A stretch of 44,702 nt of DNA from an uncultured Bacilli bacterium (GCA_910576925.1 CAJTKB010000008.1:1-44702), one strand, 5' to 3'. Positions 25,175 through 34,190 are shown, counted from the first letter of the stretch. Program-made: numbers and translations. Notes: generated by a model from the sequence alone, not told the origin.

Positions 25175-26077
25175 TTATTTATATAGTTTCTTTATTAATT
25201 TCTTATTTATACTAATAGTTGGAATATTTGCATTTATTTCGTAACCAAGTACTGGATCTTGTTCTATTGTGTACTCAATAATATCATTCTTTTCACAAGT
25301 ACTAATATTTTCATCAAAATACAATAAATCATTTATATTGGTAAAAGTTATATTTTTATATTCTTTTGGAAAATAAAATTTTTGCTCTTTATAAATAGAT
25401 TTTGAAATGGTTATTTCTGGTGGTACACTTTTAAATCCAGTAATAGGATTATAATGTTCATAAATTACTCCATCTGCTTTTATAAATTGTTTAAGATACT
25501 CTTTATCTTGAATGGTAACTATTTCCTCAATCATATTCAAGTATTTACTATCAAAATTATGCCAACTAGAAAAATAATTATAAATCATATTAAAATCATA
25601 AATATCTTCTATAGTAACATCGCTATTTTTTAACTTATTAAAATATTTATTCATATATATTGATAAGCTATTAATATCTTGTTTTTCAAAACCAACTGCT
25701 AATTTATAAATATCTATATCATATTCTATTTTAAAATATAAATATAGTTTTTCATCATAACTAAAAGGATTATTTTCATTGAAATTATACTTCGTATTTT
25801 CAGAATTTAAGATACTTAATAATCTAATTATTTGATTATCTCCACTTTCAATGGAATAACTAATCGTTTCATCAGTAAGCATTTTATTAACTGCATTCTT
25901 TATTATAAACTTTTCTACGTGTTTTGAATTATCCTCGTTTTGTAGATAATTAGTATCATTTTCATCAAAATTTGTCTCTATTCTTTTTGTATCGTTTATG
26001 TCTGATAATGTTATTGGATTTTTAATAGCTGTAAGTATTATTGTACAAAATATTGCTGTTCTATTTATTTTATTCAT
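25175..26077 (-). CDS. Unknown protein with a possible N-terminal export segment
   Basis: I do not recognise this 300-residue protein. The start MNKINRTAIFCTIILTAIKN is basic and then hydrophobic for only about 12 residues, so a signal peptide is possible but weak. The rest is acidic, rich in N, D, E, I and Y. Helical segments (KFIIKNAVNKMLTDETISY, YLYFKIEYDIDIYKLAVGFE) are followed by a strand-rich C-terminal part (PVLGYEINANIPTISINKK). AGGTGA precedes the ATG. The gene follows the HD-domain gene by 43 bases on the same strand with no terminator between, and probably belongs to the same operon as the ABC exporter. Confidence 0.6.
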   Translation of the reverse strand: MNKINRTAIFCTIILTAIKNPITLSDINDTKRIETNFDENDTNYLQNEDNSKHVEKFIIKNAVNKMLTDETISYSIESGDNQIIRLLSILNSENTKYNFNENNPFSYDEKLYLYFKIEYDIDIYKLAVGFEKQDINSLSIYMNKYFNKLKNSDVTIEDIYDFNMIYNYFSSWHNFDSKYLNMIEEIVTIQDKEYLKQFIKADGVIYEHYNPITGFKSVPPEITISKSIYKEQKFYFPKEYKNITFTNINDLLYFDENISTCEKNDIIEYTIEQDPVLGYEINANIPTISINKKLIKKLYK

Positions 26078-26120
26078 ATTTTCACCTAACCTTTTTTATA
26101 AAATATTCATTTCTAATTTT

Positions 26121-26693
26121 TTACTTTTTAGCTACATCAAGTAACTTTTTCACTTGTTTATAGTAATTTTCTAATTCTTCTTTTACGGTATCTAGAGAAA
26201 TAATATTATATTTTTCATTCATTTTGTATTCTAATTGTTCTAATTCTTTATCTAAATTGTGATGTCTTCTTCCAAGTAGCGAACAATATGCAAAAATTCC
26301 TTTTGGAGTTAGAAACTTATAGCAATCTGCATTAGCACATATTTCTGATTCTATACTATAGTATTTTGATGCTCCATGATGCTCTTTTACACAATTAATT
26401 ATATTTTCCTTTATTTCCTTATCGATATCATAATCTTTTAGCATTTCTATAGTAGCATCAATAGCCATATCAGTATGTTTTTTAGGATTATTTAGGCTTT
26501 GGGCTTCAAGGAGCTTTAAATCCATAAGTGCTATTCCGATTTTTACAATGTCTATATTAGCATTATATTTACTGGCTAGTACCCCCCCCGATTTTAGTGC
26601 AATATCATAAATTAATTCTATGTCTGGATTGTATTTTTCTATCTCTTTTCTCATTGCAATGTCTGCATTTTTTACTAAATCTTTCAAGTTCAT
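26121..26693 (-). CDS. Degenerate HD-domain protein with an internal G8 tract
   Basis: This 190-residue all-helical protein resembles HD-superfamily hydrolases. KHTDMAIDATIEML, CVKEHHG and ICANADCYKFL occupy the later metal-site positions, with a helical tail after them. The central HD pair is not conserved: the place of ALLHDI reads ALMDL, and the first histidine of the family is missing. Enzymatic activity is therefore doubtful. Near codons 35-37 (SGGVLA) the coding strand holds eight consecutive G, very unusual in this AT-rich sequence and a likely slippage site. The gene follows the ABC exporter by 17 bases. The ribosome binding site is weak (AGAGAG). Confidence 0.6.
   Translation of the reverse strand: MNLKDLVKNADIAMRKEIEKYNPDIELIYDIALKSGGVLASKYNANIDIVKIGIALMDLKLLEAQSLNNPKKHTDMAIDATIEMLKDYDIDKEIKENIINCVKEHHGASKYYSIESEICANADCYKFLTPKGIFAYCSLLGRRHHNLDKELEQLEYKMNEKYNIISLDTVKEELENYYKQVKKLLDVAKK
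26582..26589 (-). repeat. Homopolymer tract G8 inside the HD-domain gene
   Basis: Eight consecutive C on the plus strand (G8 in the coding strand) lie near codon 36 of a 190-codon gene. I noticed no comparable G or C run elsewhere in the window. A change of one base would shift the frame and truncate the protein early. Confidence 0.9.
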
Positions 26694-26710
26694 ATATATT
26701 TTCTCTCTTT

Positions 26711-28993
26711 CTATTCTGTCCTAAGTGCTATAACAGGATCTTTTTTTGATGCAACTCTTGCTGGTATCATTCCACCAATAAGAGTTAAAATTATGCTTAT
26801 AAGTATTAGAATAATCGCGTGTATTGGATTTAGTCTTGCAACATTAGGTAATCCTGATAAATTATCAATTACTATATTTATTGGGAAAATTAAGAGTCTT
26901 GCTATAATTATTCCTAATAAGCCACTAGCAAATCCTATTATTAGAACTTCGGCATTAAATACACGTCTAATATCTTTTTTTCTAGCACCAAGAGCTCTTA
27001 AAATTCCAATTTCTTTTGTTCTTTCTAAAACTGAAGTATAAGTAATAATTCCAACCATTATACTTGATACGATTAAGGCAATTGATGAAAAAGCTATTAA
27101 TACTATTGTTATGGCATCCATTATATTACCAGATAATGAGGTAATAAGTTCTGCTTGATCTATATAAATAATTTTATCTTCTTCACTTTTTTTCTTGTTA
27201 TATTTATCTAAATATTCTAGAAGCTTTTCTTTACTATTAAAGTCTTTAGGATAAATCTGAATAGCAACTGGTGCTAAATCTGCTCCTAAATAAGCAAGAG
27301 TTTGATCTTTAATTTTTTCGTTTTCTTCGTCTTCAAATTTTTCAAGTGTCAAAATATTATAGTCTACTTCTCTTTGATCTTTTACAATTTCTGATTCTTT
27401 ATTAGTTTCAATAACATAGTTTAGAAGAGTTTCATTATATAAAAGTCCTGTTCCTGAAAGTTTTGCAAAATCACTGTCTTTTTTTCCTCTTATAACCCCT
27501 GCTATTTTTAGAGTTAGATTTTCATCATTCTCATATAATTCATCGTAATTCATATTAATTGTATATCTATCTCCAATTTTCTTATAATAATTATTATTAG
27601 AAACTAATTTGAATTCTTTACCTACTATATCCTTAAAATTTATTTTATCTTTATCATATCCTAGTATTTTAAGAACTTCTTCATTTATTCTATTTTTGGA
27701 GTCAACAAGTAAATATATATCTTCTTTATTATTAGTAATGCTTCCACTTATTGCTTCAAAGTTATCTGTTGTAATTTTTGATACATCATTATCCATAGTT
27801 GCTGGAAGAGATGCAAATATTTGTTTTGAATTAAGTAATTTAGTTTTATCATTGACTTTTGTTAGAATATTAAAATTAGTTGCTTTTACATAACTAATAG
27901 CTCCTACTAGTTCTTTATCAATTTTTTCAATATATGAAACATAATCTAGGGTAAGACGATTTTTATGTGTCTTATTTTCCATATTTTCTAGAGGGTATAT
28001 TTCTTCTTTCTTGGTATATTCTTTTAGTTTATTTTCCTCATTAAATTCAAAAGTTGATGAATCAAAACCTTGCTCTGTTATAACAACAGGAGCTTGTGAT
28101 AAGGTATCATGTTCAAATTCTTCAATCTTTATTTGAAAACCATTTGATAAAGAAAGAATTAAGGCTATACCTATTATTCCGATTGATGAGGCAAATGATG
28201 TAATAAACGTTCTTCCTTTTTTAGTTTTTAGATTATTAAAAGATAAATTAATAGCACTTTTGTAGCTCATTTTTGTTTTTTTAATATTAAATTTATCTTT
28301 ATCTTTTTCATCATCTGATACTTTGTCAGAATCACTTAAAATTTCTCCATCTTTAAATTCAATAATTCTTGTAGCATAGTCTTTAGCAAGTTCTGGATTG
28401 TGTGTAACCATAATAACGAGTTTGTCTTTTGCAATTTCTTTAATTAAATCCATTATTTGTTTACTAGTTTTAGTATCTAAGGCTCCTGTAGGCTCATCTG
28501 CTAAAATAATATCAGGATCATTTACTAAACTTCTTGCAATGGCAACTCTTTGCATCTGTCCTCCTGATAATTGATTTGGTTTTTTATGGATATGTTCTTT
28601 AAGTCCTACTTTTTCTAAGGCCTCTAGTGCTTTTTTTCTTCTTTTCTTTTTAGAATATCCACTTAAAATAGTACTCATTTCTACATTTTCTAAAACACTA
28701 ATATGACCTATTAAGTTATAAGATTGAAAGATAAAACCTATACAATTATTACGATATGAGTCCCAATTACTATCATTAAATTTCCTAGTACTTTTATTGT
28801 TAATTACTAAATCTCCTGAGTCATAATGATCAAGTCCACCTATTATATTTAATAAAGTAGTCTTACCACTTCCACTTGGTCCAAGTATTGCTACAAATTC
28901 ATTTGTTCTAAATTTTAGATCTACTCCTTTTAGAGCGTGTTGGATAAAATCCCCTGTTTTATAACTTTTCTTTATATTTTTAAGTTCTAACAT
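26711..28993 (-). CDS. MacB-like ABC exporter, ATPase fused to FtsX-type permease
   Basis: This 760-residue protein joins an N-terminal ATPase (Walker A GPSGSGKTT, signature LSGGQMQR, Walker B IILADEPTGALD, H loop MVTHN, residues about 1-225) to a permease. The permease has one membrane helix near residue 265, a large outer domain (about 290-625) and three C-terminal helices. The FtsX-family segment VLERTKEIGILRALGARKKD is in the inner loop. Such proteins move peptides, lipoproteins or antibiotics out of the envelope. No HlyD/MacA-like adaptor is next to it. The start at 28993 best fits the AAAGGA site, with two ATG codons nearer to it as alternatives. It has its own promoter and leads the operon. 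Confidence 0.9.
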   Translation of the reverse strand: MLELKNIKKSYKTGDFIQHALKGVDLKFRTNEFVAILGPSGSGKTTLLNIIGGLDHYDSGDLVINNKSTRKFNDSNWDSYRNNCIGFIFQSYNLIGHISVLENVEMSTILSGYSKKKRRKKALEALEKVGLKEHIHKKPNQLSGGQMQRVAIARSLVNDPDIILADEPTGALDTKTSKQIMDLIKEIAKDKLVIMVTHNPELAKDYATRIIEFKDGEILSDSDKVSDDEKDKDKFNIKKTKMSYKSAINLSFNNLKTKKGRTFITSFASSIGIIGIALILSLSNGFQIKIEEFEHDTLSQAPVVITEQGFDSSTFEFNEENKLKEYTKKEEIYPLENMENKTHKNRLTLDYVSYIEKIDKELVGAISYVKATNFNILTKVNDKTKLLNSKQIFASLPATMDNDVSKITTDNFEAISGSITNNKEDIYLLVDSKNRINEEVLKILGYDKDKINFKDIVGKEFKLVSNNNYYKKIGDRYTINMNYDELYENDENLTLKIAGVIRGKKDSDFAKLSGTGLLYNETLLNYVIETNKESEIVKDQREVDYNILTLEKFEDEENEKIKDQTLAYLGADLAPVAIQIYPKDFNSKEKLLEYLDKYNKKKSEEDKIIYIDQAELITSLSGNIMDAITIVLIAFSSIALIVSSIMVGIITYTSVLERTKEIGILRALGARKKDIRRVFNAEVLIIGFASGLLGIIIARLLIFPINIVIDNLSGLPNVARLNPIHAIILILISIILTLIGGMIPARVASKKDPVIALRTE

Positions 28994-29038
28994 ACACATC
29001 ATTCCTTTCTTTTTTATATAGCTGAAAAATTCTTTTAT

Positions 29039-29067
29039 ATTATATCATAATATTACTGATTAGACAA
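29039..29067 (-). promoter_or_regulatory. Promoter of the ABC exporter operon
   Basis: TTGTCT (complement of 29062-29067), a 17-base spacer and TATAAT (complement of 29039-29044), about 40 bases ahead of the ABC exporter start. Confidence 0.65.
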
Positions 29068-29089
29068 AAAAAATAATTAATATTTATAA

Positions 29090-29386
29090 TTATTTTCTCT
29101 CTATTGATATAATATCACTAATTCTAATACTATCTTCAGTTAGTGTATAAATAAAATCATCACTGCTTCTAACAATAGAGGTATCATATATTTTATCTTT
29201 TGTTCTAATAATTAGTGCTTTATTAAATATATGTCCTCCTTCTTTAAATAAGCTTCCAATAAATTCTTTAGGATCGAACTTATCTTCTCTTTTTTCATTA
29301 TTCTTTGTTGTAGAATAATATACAGTGTTATTATTATTGAATTTTTTATTTATAGATTGTTTATATATACTTGGTAATTTTTTCAT
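29090..29386 (-). CDS. Small unknown cytoplasmic protein
   Basis: This 98-residue protein has no signal peptide or membrane helix. The first 45 residues are basic and Asn-rich (MKKLPSIYKQSINKKFNNNN). The second half looks like a small beta barrel (KALIIRTKDKIYDTSIVRSS, then IYTLTEDSIRISDIISIERK), a pattern like Sm- or SH3-type folds. I cannot name the family. The ATG at 29386 follows GAGGTGG by four bases. It is divergent from rodA, and the ABC exporter promoter lies downstream. Confidence 0.6.
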   Translation of the reverse strand: MKKLPSIYKQSINKKFNNNNTVYYSTTKNNEKREDKFDPKEFIGSLFKEGGHIFNKALIIRTKDKIYDTSIVRSSDDFIYTLTEDSIRISDIISIERK

Positions 29387-29437
29387 ATTCCACCTCAAAA
29401 TATTTTATGAAATATATAAATAAAAATTGCTAATATT

Positions 29438-29446
29438 TGGTATAAT
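29438..29446 (+). promoter_or_regulatory. Extended -10 promoter of rodA
   Basis: TGG-TATAAT (29438-29446) is an extended -10 box. No good -35 lies 17 bases upstream. It stands just ahead of the GGAG ribosome binding site of rodA. Confidence 0.5.
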
Positions 29447-29467
29447 ATTATAAGAATGGAGATAATT

Positions 29468-30610
29468 ATGTATAATAAAAAGAATAAATTAGATTTAAGT
29501 ATACTAATACCTATCATATTTTTTGCTATTATTAGTATTGTAACAATTAGTAGTGCATCAACTTATATATCACAAAGTATGGGTAATTTAGTATTAAAAC
29601 AGAGTATTTGGTATTTAGTTGGTACTTTATTTGTACTTATAATATTGCATTTTAAAAATGATTATTTTTATAGGCAGTCTTTTGTTCTCTATATAATTTG
29701 TTGTTTATTATTATTCTTATTGCTATTTTTCGGAACACCTATTAATAATAGTAGATGTTGGTTTACAATACCTGGTATTGGTAGCTTTCAACCTAGTGAA
29801 TTTATGAAAATCAGTTTAATGTTAGTTCTTGCTGTTATGATAAATAATTTTAGAAGTAAATATAATAGTCCTAGTATTGGAAATGAGGCTTTATTTATTT
29901 TTAAGACATTAATAATTGTCTTGATACCATCTCTTCTTACTTTTATGCAACCAGATACTGGTGCTGTTATTATGTATTTAGTAATTTATTTTGGAATGAT
30001 GTTTACATCTGGTATTAGACTCAGATGGTTTGTAATTTGTTTAATTATTGGCATTATTTTATTAGGTAGTATTATGGCCATCTATTTTTTACAAAGCGAT
30101 TTATTTATAAAGTTATTTGGAACTAATTTATTTTATAGATTAGAAAGAATCTTTAGTTGGCAAAGTGGTTCTGGACTACAATTAGAAAATGCTTTAGCCG
30201 CTATCGGATCAGCTGGACTTTTTGGTCATGGTTATAATGAAACTCCAATATATTTTCCTGAGTCTGGTACAGACTTTATCTTTGCTGTTTATGCCTCTAA
30301 CTTTGGGTTTATTGGTGCGATATTATTAGTAGGCTTAATTCTTTATTTTGATATTAAATTATTAAATTTAGTCAAGAAAAAAACAACTGTAACTAACAAG
30401 TATGTACTTGTAGGAATAATAAGCTGTTTAGTATTTCAACAGGTACAGAATATTGGAATGACTATAGGGCTTCTTCCAATCACTGGTATTACTCTTCCTT
30501 TTATTAGTTATGGAGGTTCAAGTCTTTTATCATATATGTTAATGGTAGGTATAATTTTAAATATTACTAGAGATGATGGAAAGCATGAATATACATATAA
30601 GTTTAGTTAA
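29468..30610 (+). CDS. rodA: SEDS-family peptidoglycan glycosyltransferase, RodA type
   Basis: This 380-residue protein has ten predicted membrane helices and polymerises lipid II into glycan strands together with a class B penicillin-binding protein. SEDS landmarks are QPSEFMKISL, FMQPDTGAVIMY, the long loop with PESGTDFIFAVYASNFGFIG, and the C-terminal GLLPITGITLPFISYGGSS. Its length and isolation from the division cluster favour RodA (elongation) over FtsW, but the two cannot be fully separated by sequence alone. The ATG at 29468 follows GGAG by six bases. It is a single gene on the plus strand. Confidence 0.88.
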   Translation: MYNKKNKLDLSILIPIIFFAIISIVTISSASTYISQSMGNLVLKQSIWYLVGTLFVLIILHFKNDYFYRQSFVLYIICCLLLFLLLFFGTPINNSRCWFTIPGIGSFQPSEFMKISLMLVLAVMINNFRSKYNSPSIGNEALFIFKTLIIVLIPSLLTFMQPDTGAVIMYLVIYFGMMFTSGIRLRWFVICLIIGIILLGSIMAIYFLQSDLFIKLFGTNLFYRLERIFSWQSGSGLQLENALAAIGSAGLFGHGYNETPIYFPESGTDFIFAVYASNFGFIGAILLVGLILYFDIKLLNLVKKKTTVTNKYVLVGIISCLVFQQVQNIGMTIGLLPITGITLPFISYGGSSLLSYMLMVGIILNITRDDGKHEYTYKFS

Positions 30611-30742
30611 GAATTAAAGAAAAATTAAAAGGACTGTCTCCTGTAAATTACAGATTACAATCCTCTAATTAGAAACTATTTATAAACTGTCCAACTTTTA
30701 GGGTTCAGTTCAAAATAATTATACTATTTTTATATAGTTATT
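30611..30742. other. Intergenic segment with a possible mobile-element relic
   Basis: Between rodA and the convergent glycosyltransferase gene lies a stretch with a different texture from its AT-rich surroundings (about 30640-30712). It contains GGACTGTCTCC near one end and AACTGTCCAAC near the other, an imperfect inverted repeat, followed by TTTAGGGTTCAGTTCA. Inside, CTGTAAATTACAG is a short palindrome. No open frame is present. It may be the remnant of an insertion-sequence end or a small structured transcript. I cannot decide, and no ordinary terminator was found here. Confidence 0.35.
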
Positions 30743-31747
30743 TTATTTTAACACTTCTTCATATACATCTTTTAACATTCTTCCAACTTCTTTAATATCC
30801 TTTGTTTTGGAAATTTTATAAGCTTCATCAGTAAGAGATTCTAGCTCATTATTGAAAAATTTTCTTATTAGTTCTTCAAATTCATCTACATCTTTTGCCT
30901 TATAGATGTTTTTTTCGTTTTCAAACATATCATTAAATATTGGTATATCTCTAATTATAGCATTAGTTTTCATAGCACAAGCTTCAATTATTGGAATACC
31001 TTCAGTTTCTTCAAGAGTTGGGAATAAGTATAAATCACATCCTCCTAAAGCTTCTCTAATTAATGGCTGTTCAACATAACCAGCAAAACATAGATTATCT
31101 AATTTGGTATGAACTGCTTCTTTCACGTCTTCTGTTGCTGCTGCTAATGGACTTTCTCCAAACCAGATGAATTTATATTCAGGTAGTCTTTTGGCAAGTT
31201 CAACAAAGTCTACTATTCCTTTTCTTCTAATATAAAGTCCAATACCAATAATTACTTTATCTTTTTCTGTATAGCCATATCTTTTTCTAAAACTATTACG
31301 ATATTTTTTATCACTTTTGAAAAAGTCTAATTCTATACCATTAGATATAGCAACTATTTTTTTATTTTCCAATCCTTTATATCCTTTTAATAATTTTTTA
31401 GAATATTCAGTTGGAGTTACTATAATATCGCCATATGAATAGCATTTAATTAACCACCATTTAAAAAGTTTAGAAGTTTGTTTTGCAAGTATAAATCCGT
31501 CTTTATAATCTTCTTCTGTAGAGTGAGCGTGATAAACTATTTTTTTTCCCATCTTTTTTGCTTTTCTAGCAAGAAAATAAGATTTAAAAAAATAAGTATT
31601 GATATGTAGAATGTCATAATCCTCTTTTGGATCTAATGTATATGAAACATTTACATGATCAAGAGCTTTTTGTTGGTGCTGTATGGCTTTTCCTAAACCA
31701 CTTTTTCCTATCGTTTTTAGTCCTTCTGCATATAATAAAACTTTCAT
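30743..31747 (-). CDS. GT4 family glycosyltransferase (possible glycolipid synthase)
   Basis: This 334-residue GT-B enzyme has an N-terminal acceptor domain (MKVLLYAEGLKTIGKSGLGK, then YDILHINTYF and VYHAHSTEEDY) and a C-terminal nucleotide-sugar domain. The latter shows AISNGIELDFFK, GIGLYIRRKGIVDFVELAKR and the E-x7-E motif in EETEGIPIIEACAM. The N-terminus resembles glucosyltransferases of Firmicutes that decorate diacylglycerol for membrane glycolipid or lipoteichoic-acid anchors. The substrate is an inference. It lies 29 bases after the RNase J gene, and GAGAAGAGG precedes the ATG. Confidence 0.78.
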   Translation of the reverse strand: MKVLLYAEGLKTIGKSGLGKAIQHQQKALDHVNVSYTLDPKEDYDILHINTYFFKSYFLARKAKKMGKKIVYHAHSTEEDYKDGFILAKQTSKLFKWWLIKCYSYGDIIVTPTEYSKKLLKGYKGLENKKIVAISNGIELDFFKSDKKYRNSFRKRYGYTEKDKVIIGIGLYIRRKGIVDFVELAKRLPEYKFIWFGESPLAAATEDVKEAVHTKLDNLCFAGYVEQPLIREALGGCDLYLFPTLEETEGIPIIEACAMKTNAIIRDIPIFNDMFENEKNIYKAKDVDEFEELIRKFFNNELESLTDEAYKISKTKDIKEVGRMLKDVYEEVLK

Positions 31748-31776
31748 TATAAACCTCTTCTCTATAAAATTTTATT

Positions 31777-33438
31777 TTATATTTCAACTTCTTGTATTAC
31801 AGTAATGATCATAGGTTTTGATTCAGTTTTTTCATAGAAGAACTTACCCAATTTATCTCTTACTTCATTTTTTATTCTAGAGTAATCTACTCTTTTAACA
31901 TTTTCTTCAATGTTTTCAATAATTATATTATATGATAGTTCCTTTGTTTCTTCAAGTAATGATTGGTTATCTTTAACGTATATAAATCCTCTTGTTAATA
32001 TTTCAGGTCCACCAACAATTTTTTTAGTATTTTTGTTTAGGGTACAACTTACAATAACAATACCATTTTCTCCTAGCATTTCTCTATCTTTTAATACTAA
32101 GTCTCCTACGTCTTCTCCATTTGTTCCATCTATTAATATTTCATCTGTCTTAATATGTTCAAAGTTTTCTCTATTAAGCTCTCCATTAATAAATTGAACT
32201 ATATCTCCATTTTGTTTTAAAAGGATATTATCTTTTGGTATACCAATTTCTTCTGCTACTAAACCATTAGCATATAAATATCTATATTCTCCTTTGACTG
32301 GAAAGTAATATTTAGGATTCATCAAATTTATCATAAGCATTAAGTCTTCTCGTGATGCGTGATGAAGTAAGTGATTTTTACTAGATAAAGATACGGCATC
32401 GGCTCCAAGCATTGCTATTTCATCCATTACTTCTGCTGTTACTTTTTCTATACCATCATATGATGGTTCTGTTATAAATATAGTATCTTGTTCTTTGATT
32501 GTTATATATTTATCATAACCTCTAATGATTCTTCTTAGATTTGCAAAAGGTTTTTCTCTATCATCTGATATCAAAATAAGAGTATTTTTATCATTTACAT
32601 TATTAAGATTACCAAGTTTTTCTTTATTTACATTCAGATATCCTTCATCTATTGCATTAGAAATCATTGTTTGTAATTTATGGCCCATTATTACTACTTG
32701 CCTGTTTGTCTTATTTACTTCATCAAATATTTCTTGCAGACGATAAAAGTGAGCAGGGAAAACTGTGGCAATTATTCTGTCTTCACTTTTATTTAGGACA
32801 TCTTTTATGAAAGATGATACTCTATTATTAGGACTAGTATGCCCTCCTCTTTCAGCATAGAAAGATTCACTTAATAAACATAATACTCCTTGTTTACCAA
32901 CGTATGCTAATTTTCCTATATCGGTTTGATAAAGTTTTGTGACAGTTGAATCAAAAACAAAATCTCCAGTATATACTATTGCACCATCGTGTGTATATAA
33001 AACATATAGCACTGAATCTGGTATAGAGTGTGTTACACTAATTGGGAAAACTGATAGTCTCCCGAAATTAATTTTTGAATGTGGCTTTATTTCATTTAAT
33101 TTGGCATTTTTTAGAACCTTTTGATCTAAATTGCTTTTTAGTATTTCTAAGGTCAATTTTGTTCCATATATAGGAATAGTTGGTAATTGTTTTAAAATAT
33201 CTGGAACTGCTCCTATATGACTTTCATGACCATGAGTTAAAAATATACCTACTATATTTTTTTTATTTTTTATTAAATAATCATAATTAGGAATAATATA
33301 GTCAATTCCAAGATTTATATCGTTATCATATTTTAGTCCTGCATCAAAAACAAAAATTTTTTTATCTACTTCAACAATATACATATTTTTTCCATTTTCA
33401 TTTAATCCGCCTAAACTAAATATTTTAATTTTACTCAT
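31777..33438 (-). CDS. RNase J family ribonuclease with altered metal site (J2-like)
   Basis: This 553-residue beta-CASP metallo-beta-lactamase protein matches RNase J over its full length: DAGLKYDNDINLGIDYIIP, THGHESHIGAVP, SVTHSIPDSV, YTGDFVFD, HHASREDLMLMINLMNPKYY and PVKGEYR. In catalytic RNase J the main motif is H-x-H-x-D-H. Here it reads HGHESH, so the aspartate that binds metal is Ser. The usual GRSM reads GHKL and HVSGH reads HLLHH. This is the kind of change seen in RNase J2, the weakly active partner of J1 in Bacillus. It is probably an accessory J2-like subunit, with a J1 elsewhere. A good promoter lies upstream. Confidence 0.88.
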   Translation of the reverse strand: MSKIKIFSLGGLNENGKNMYIVEVDKKIFVFDAGLKYDNDINLGIDYIIPNYDYLIKNKKNIVGIFLTHGHESHIGAVPDILKQLPTIPIYGTKLTLEILKSNLDQKVLKNAKLNEIKPHSKINFGRLSVFPISVTHSIPDSVLYVLYTHDGAIVYTGDFVFDSTVTKLYQTDIGKLAYVGKQGVLCLLSESFYAERGGHTSPNNRVSSFIKDVLNKSEDRIIATVFPAHFYRLQEIFDEVNKTNRQVVIMGHKLQTMISNAIDEGYLNVNKEKLGNLNNVNDKNTLILISDDREKPFANLRRIIRGYDKYITIKEQDTIFITEPSYDGIEKVTAEVMDEIAMLGADAVSLSSKNHLLHHASREDLMLMINLMNPKYYFPVKGEYRYLYANGLVAEEIGIPKDNILLKQNGDIVQFINGELNRENFEHIKTDEILIDGTNGEDVGDLVLKDREMLGENGIVIVSCTLNKNTKKIVGGPEILTRGFIYVKDNQSLLEETKELSYNIIIENIEENVKRVDYSRIKNEVRDKLGKFFYEKTESKPMIITVIQEVEI

Positions 33439-33482
33439 AATTTCTCCTTTCTTTTTTAATTAATAGTTTATAATATTTTTAG

Positions 33483-33511
33483 ATTATATCAAAAAGCTAT
33501 TATTTATTCAA
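33483..33511 (-). promoter_or_regulatory. Promoter of the RNase J-glycosyltransferase pair
   Basis: TTGAAT (complement of 33506-33511), a 17-base spacer and TATAAT (complement of 33483-33488), about 40 bases ahead of the start codon. Confidence 0.7.
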
Positions 33512-33527
33512 TATTTTTATAATATAA

Positions 33528-34190
33528 CTAGTTAGCTAGTTTATCTAATGCTTCTTTTGCGGCATTTTGTTCTGCATCTTTTTTACTTGTAGCAACACCT
33601 GTTCCATAACATATTCCGTTAACTCTAACTTCTATTGTAAATTGCTTACTATGTGAAGGACCTTCTTCCTTTATTAACACATATTGTACACTTCTTTTTT
33701 CAGTTTGTACAGCTTCTTGTAATGCTGATTTATAATCACTAAAAAAGATAATATTATTATTAATATATGGTGTCACTATATTTAGTACAACACGTCGTGC
33801 CGTAGCAAAACCTAAATCTAAGTAAATCGCTGCTACAAGAGCTTCAAACACATCTGCTATAATTGCTTTTCTAGAAGAATCGTCTTTATCTGTTTCTCCG
33901 TGCCCTAATTTTATATAATGATTTAGTCCTAATGCTAGAGAGTATTCATATAAAGCATTTTCGCATACATAACTTGCTCTTACCTTAGTCATTTCTCCTT
34001 CGTCTTCTTTAAAATTTTCATATAAATAATCTGCAACTACAAGATCTACTATCGCATCTCCTAAAAATTCTAATCTTTCATAACTTTGTTCTTCTGAATG
34101 TTCATTTGCATAGCTAGAGTGAGAAAATGCTCTTTCATATAGAATTAAGTTTTTTGGTTTGATATTTATTTTTTCAAATAATTTGTTCAT
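33528..34190 (-). CDS. rnc: Ribonuclease III
   Basis: This 220-residue double-strand-specific endonuclease matures rRNA and other structured RNAs. The catalytic signature ERLEFLGDAIVDLVVADYL is complete, and the second acidic site is in DVFEALVAAIYLDLGF. A C-terminal double-stranded RNA-binding domain (about residues 150-218) ends with GVATSKKDAEQNAAKEALDK. The ATG at 34190 follows AGGTGA by five bases. An in-frame GTG belongs to that site. The common neighbours smc and plsX-acpP are absent. It has its own promoter. Confidence 0.96.
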   Translation of the reverse strand: MNKLFEKINIKPKNLILYERAFSHSSYANEHSEEQSYERLEFLGDAIVDLVVADYLYENFKEDEGEMTKVRASYVCENALYEYSLALGLNHYIKLGHGETDKDDSSRKAIIADVFEALVAAIYLDLGFATARRVVLNIVTPYINNNIIFFSDYKSALQEAVQTEKRSVQYVLIKEEGPSHSKQFTIEVRVNGICYGTGVATSKKDAEQNAAKEALDKLAN

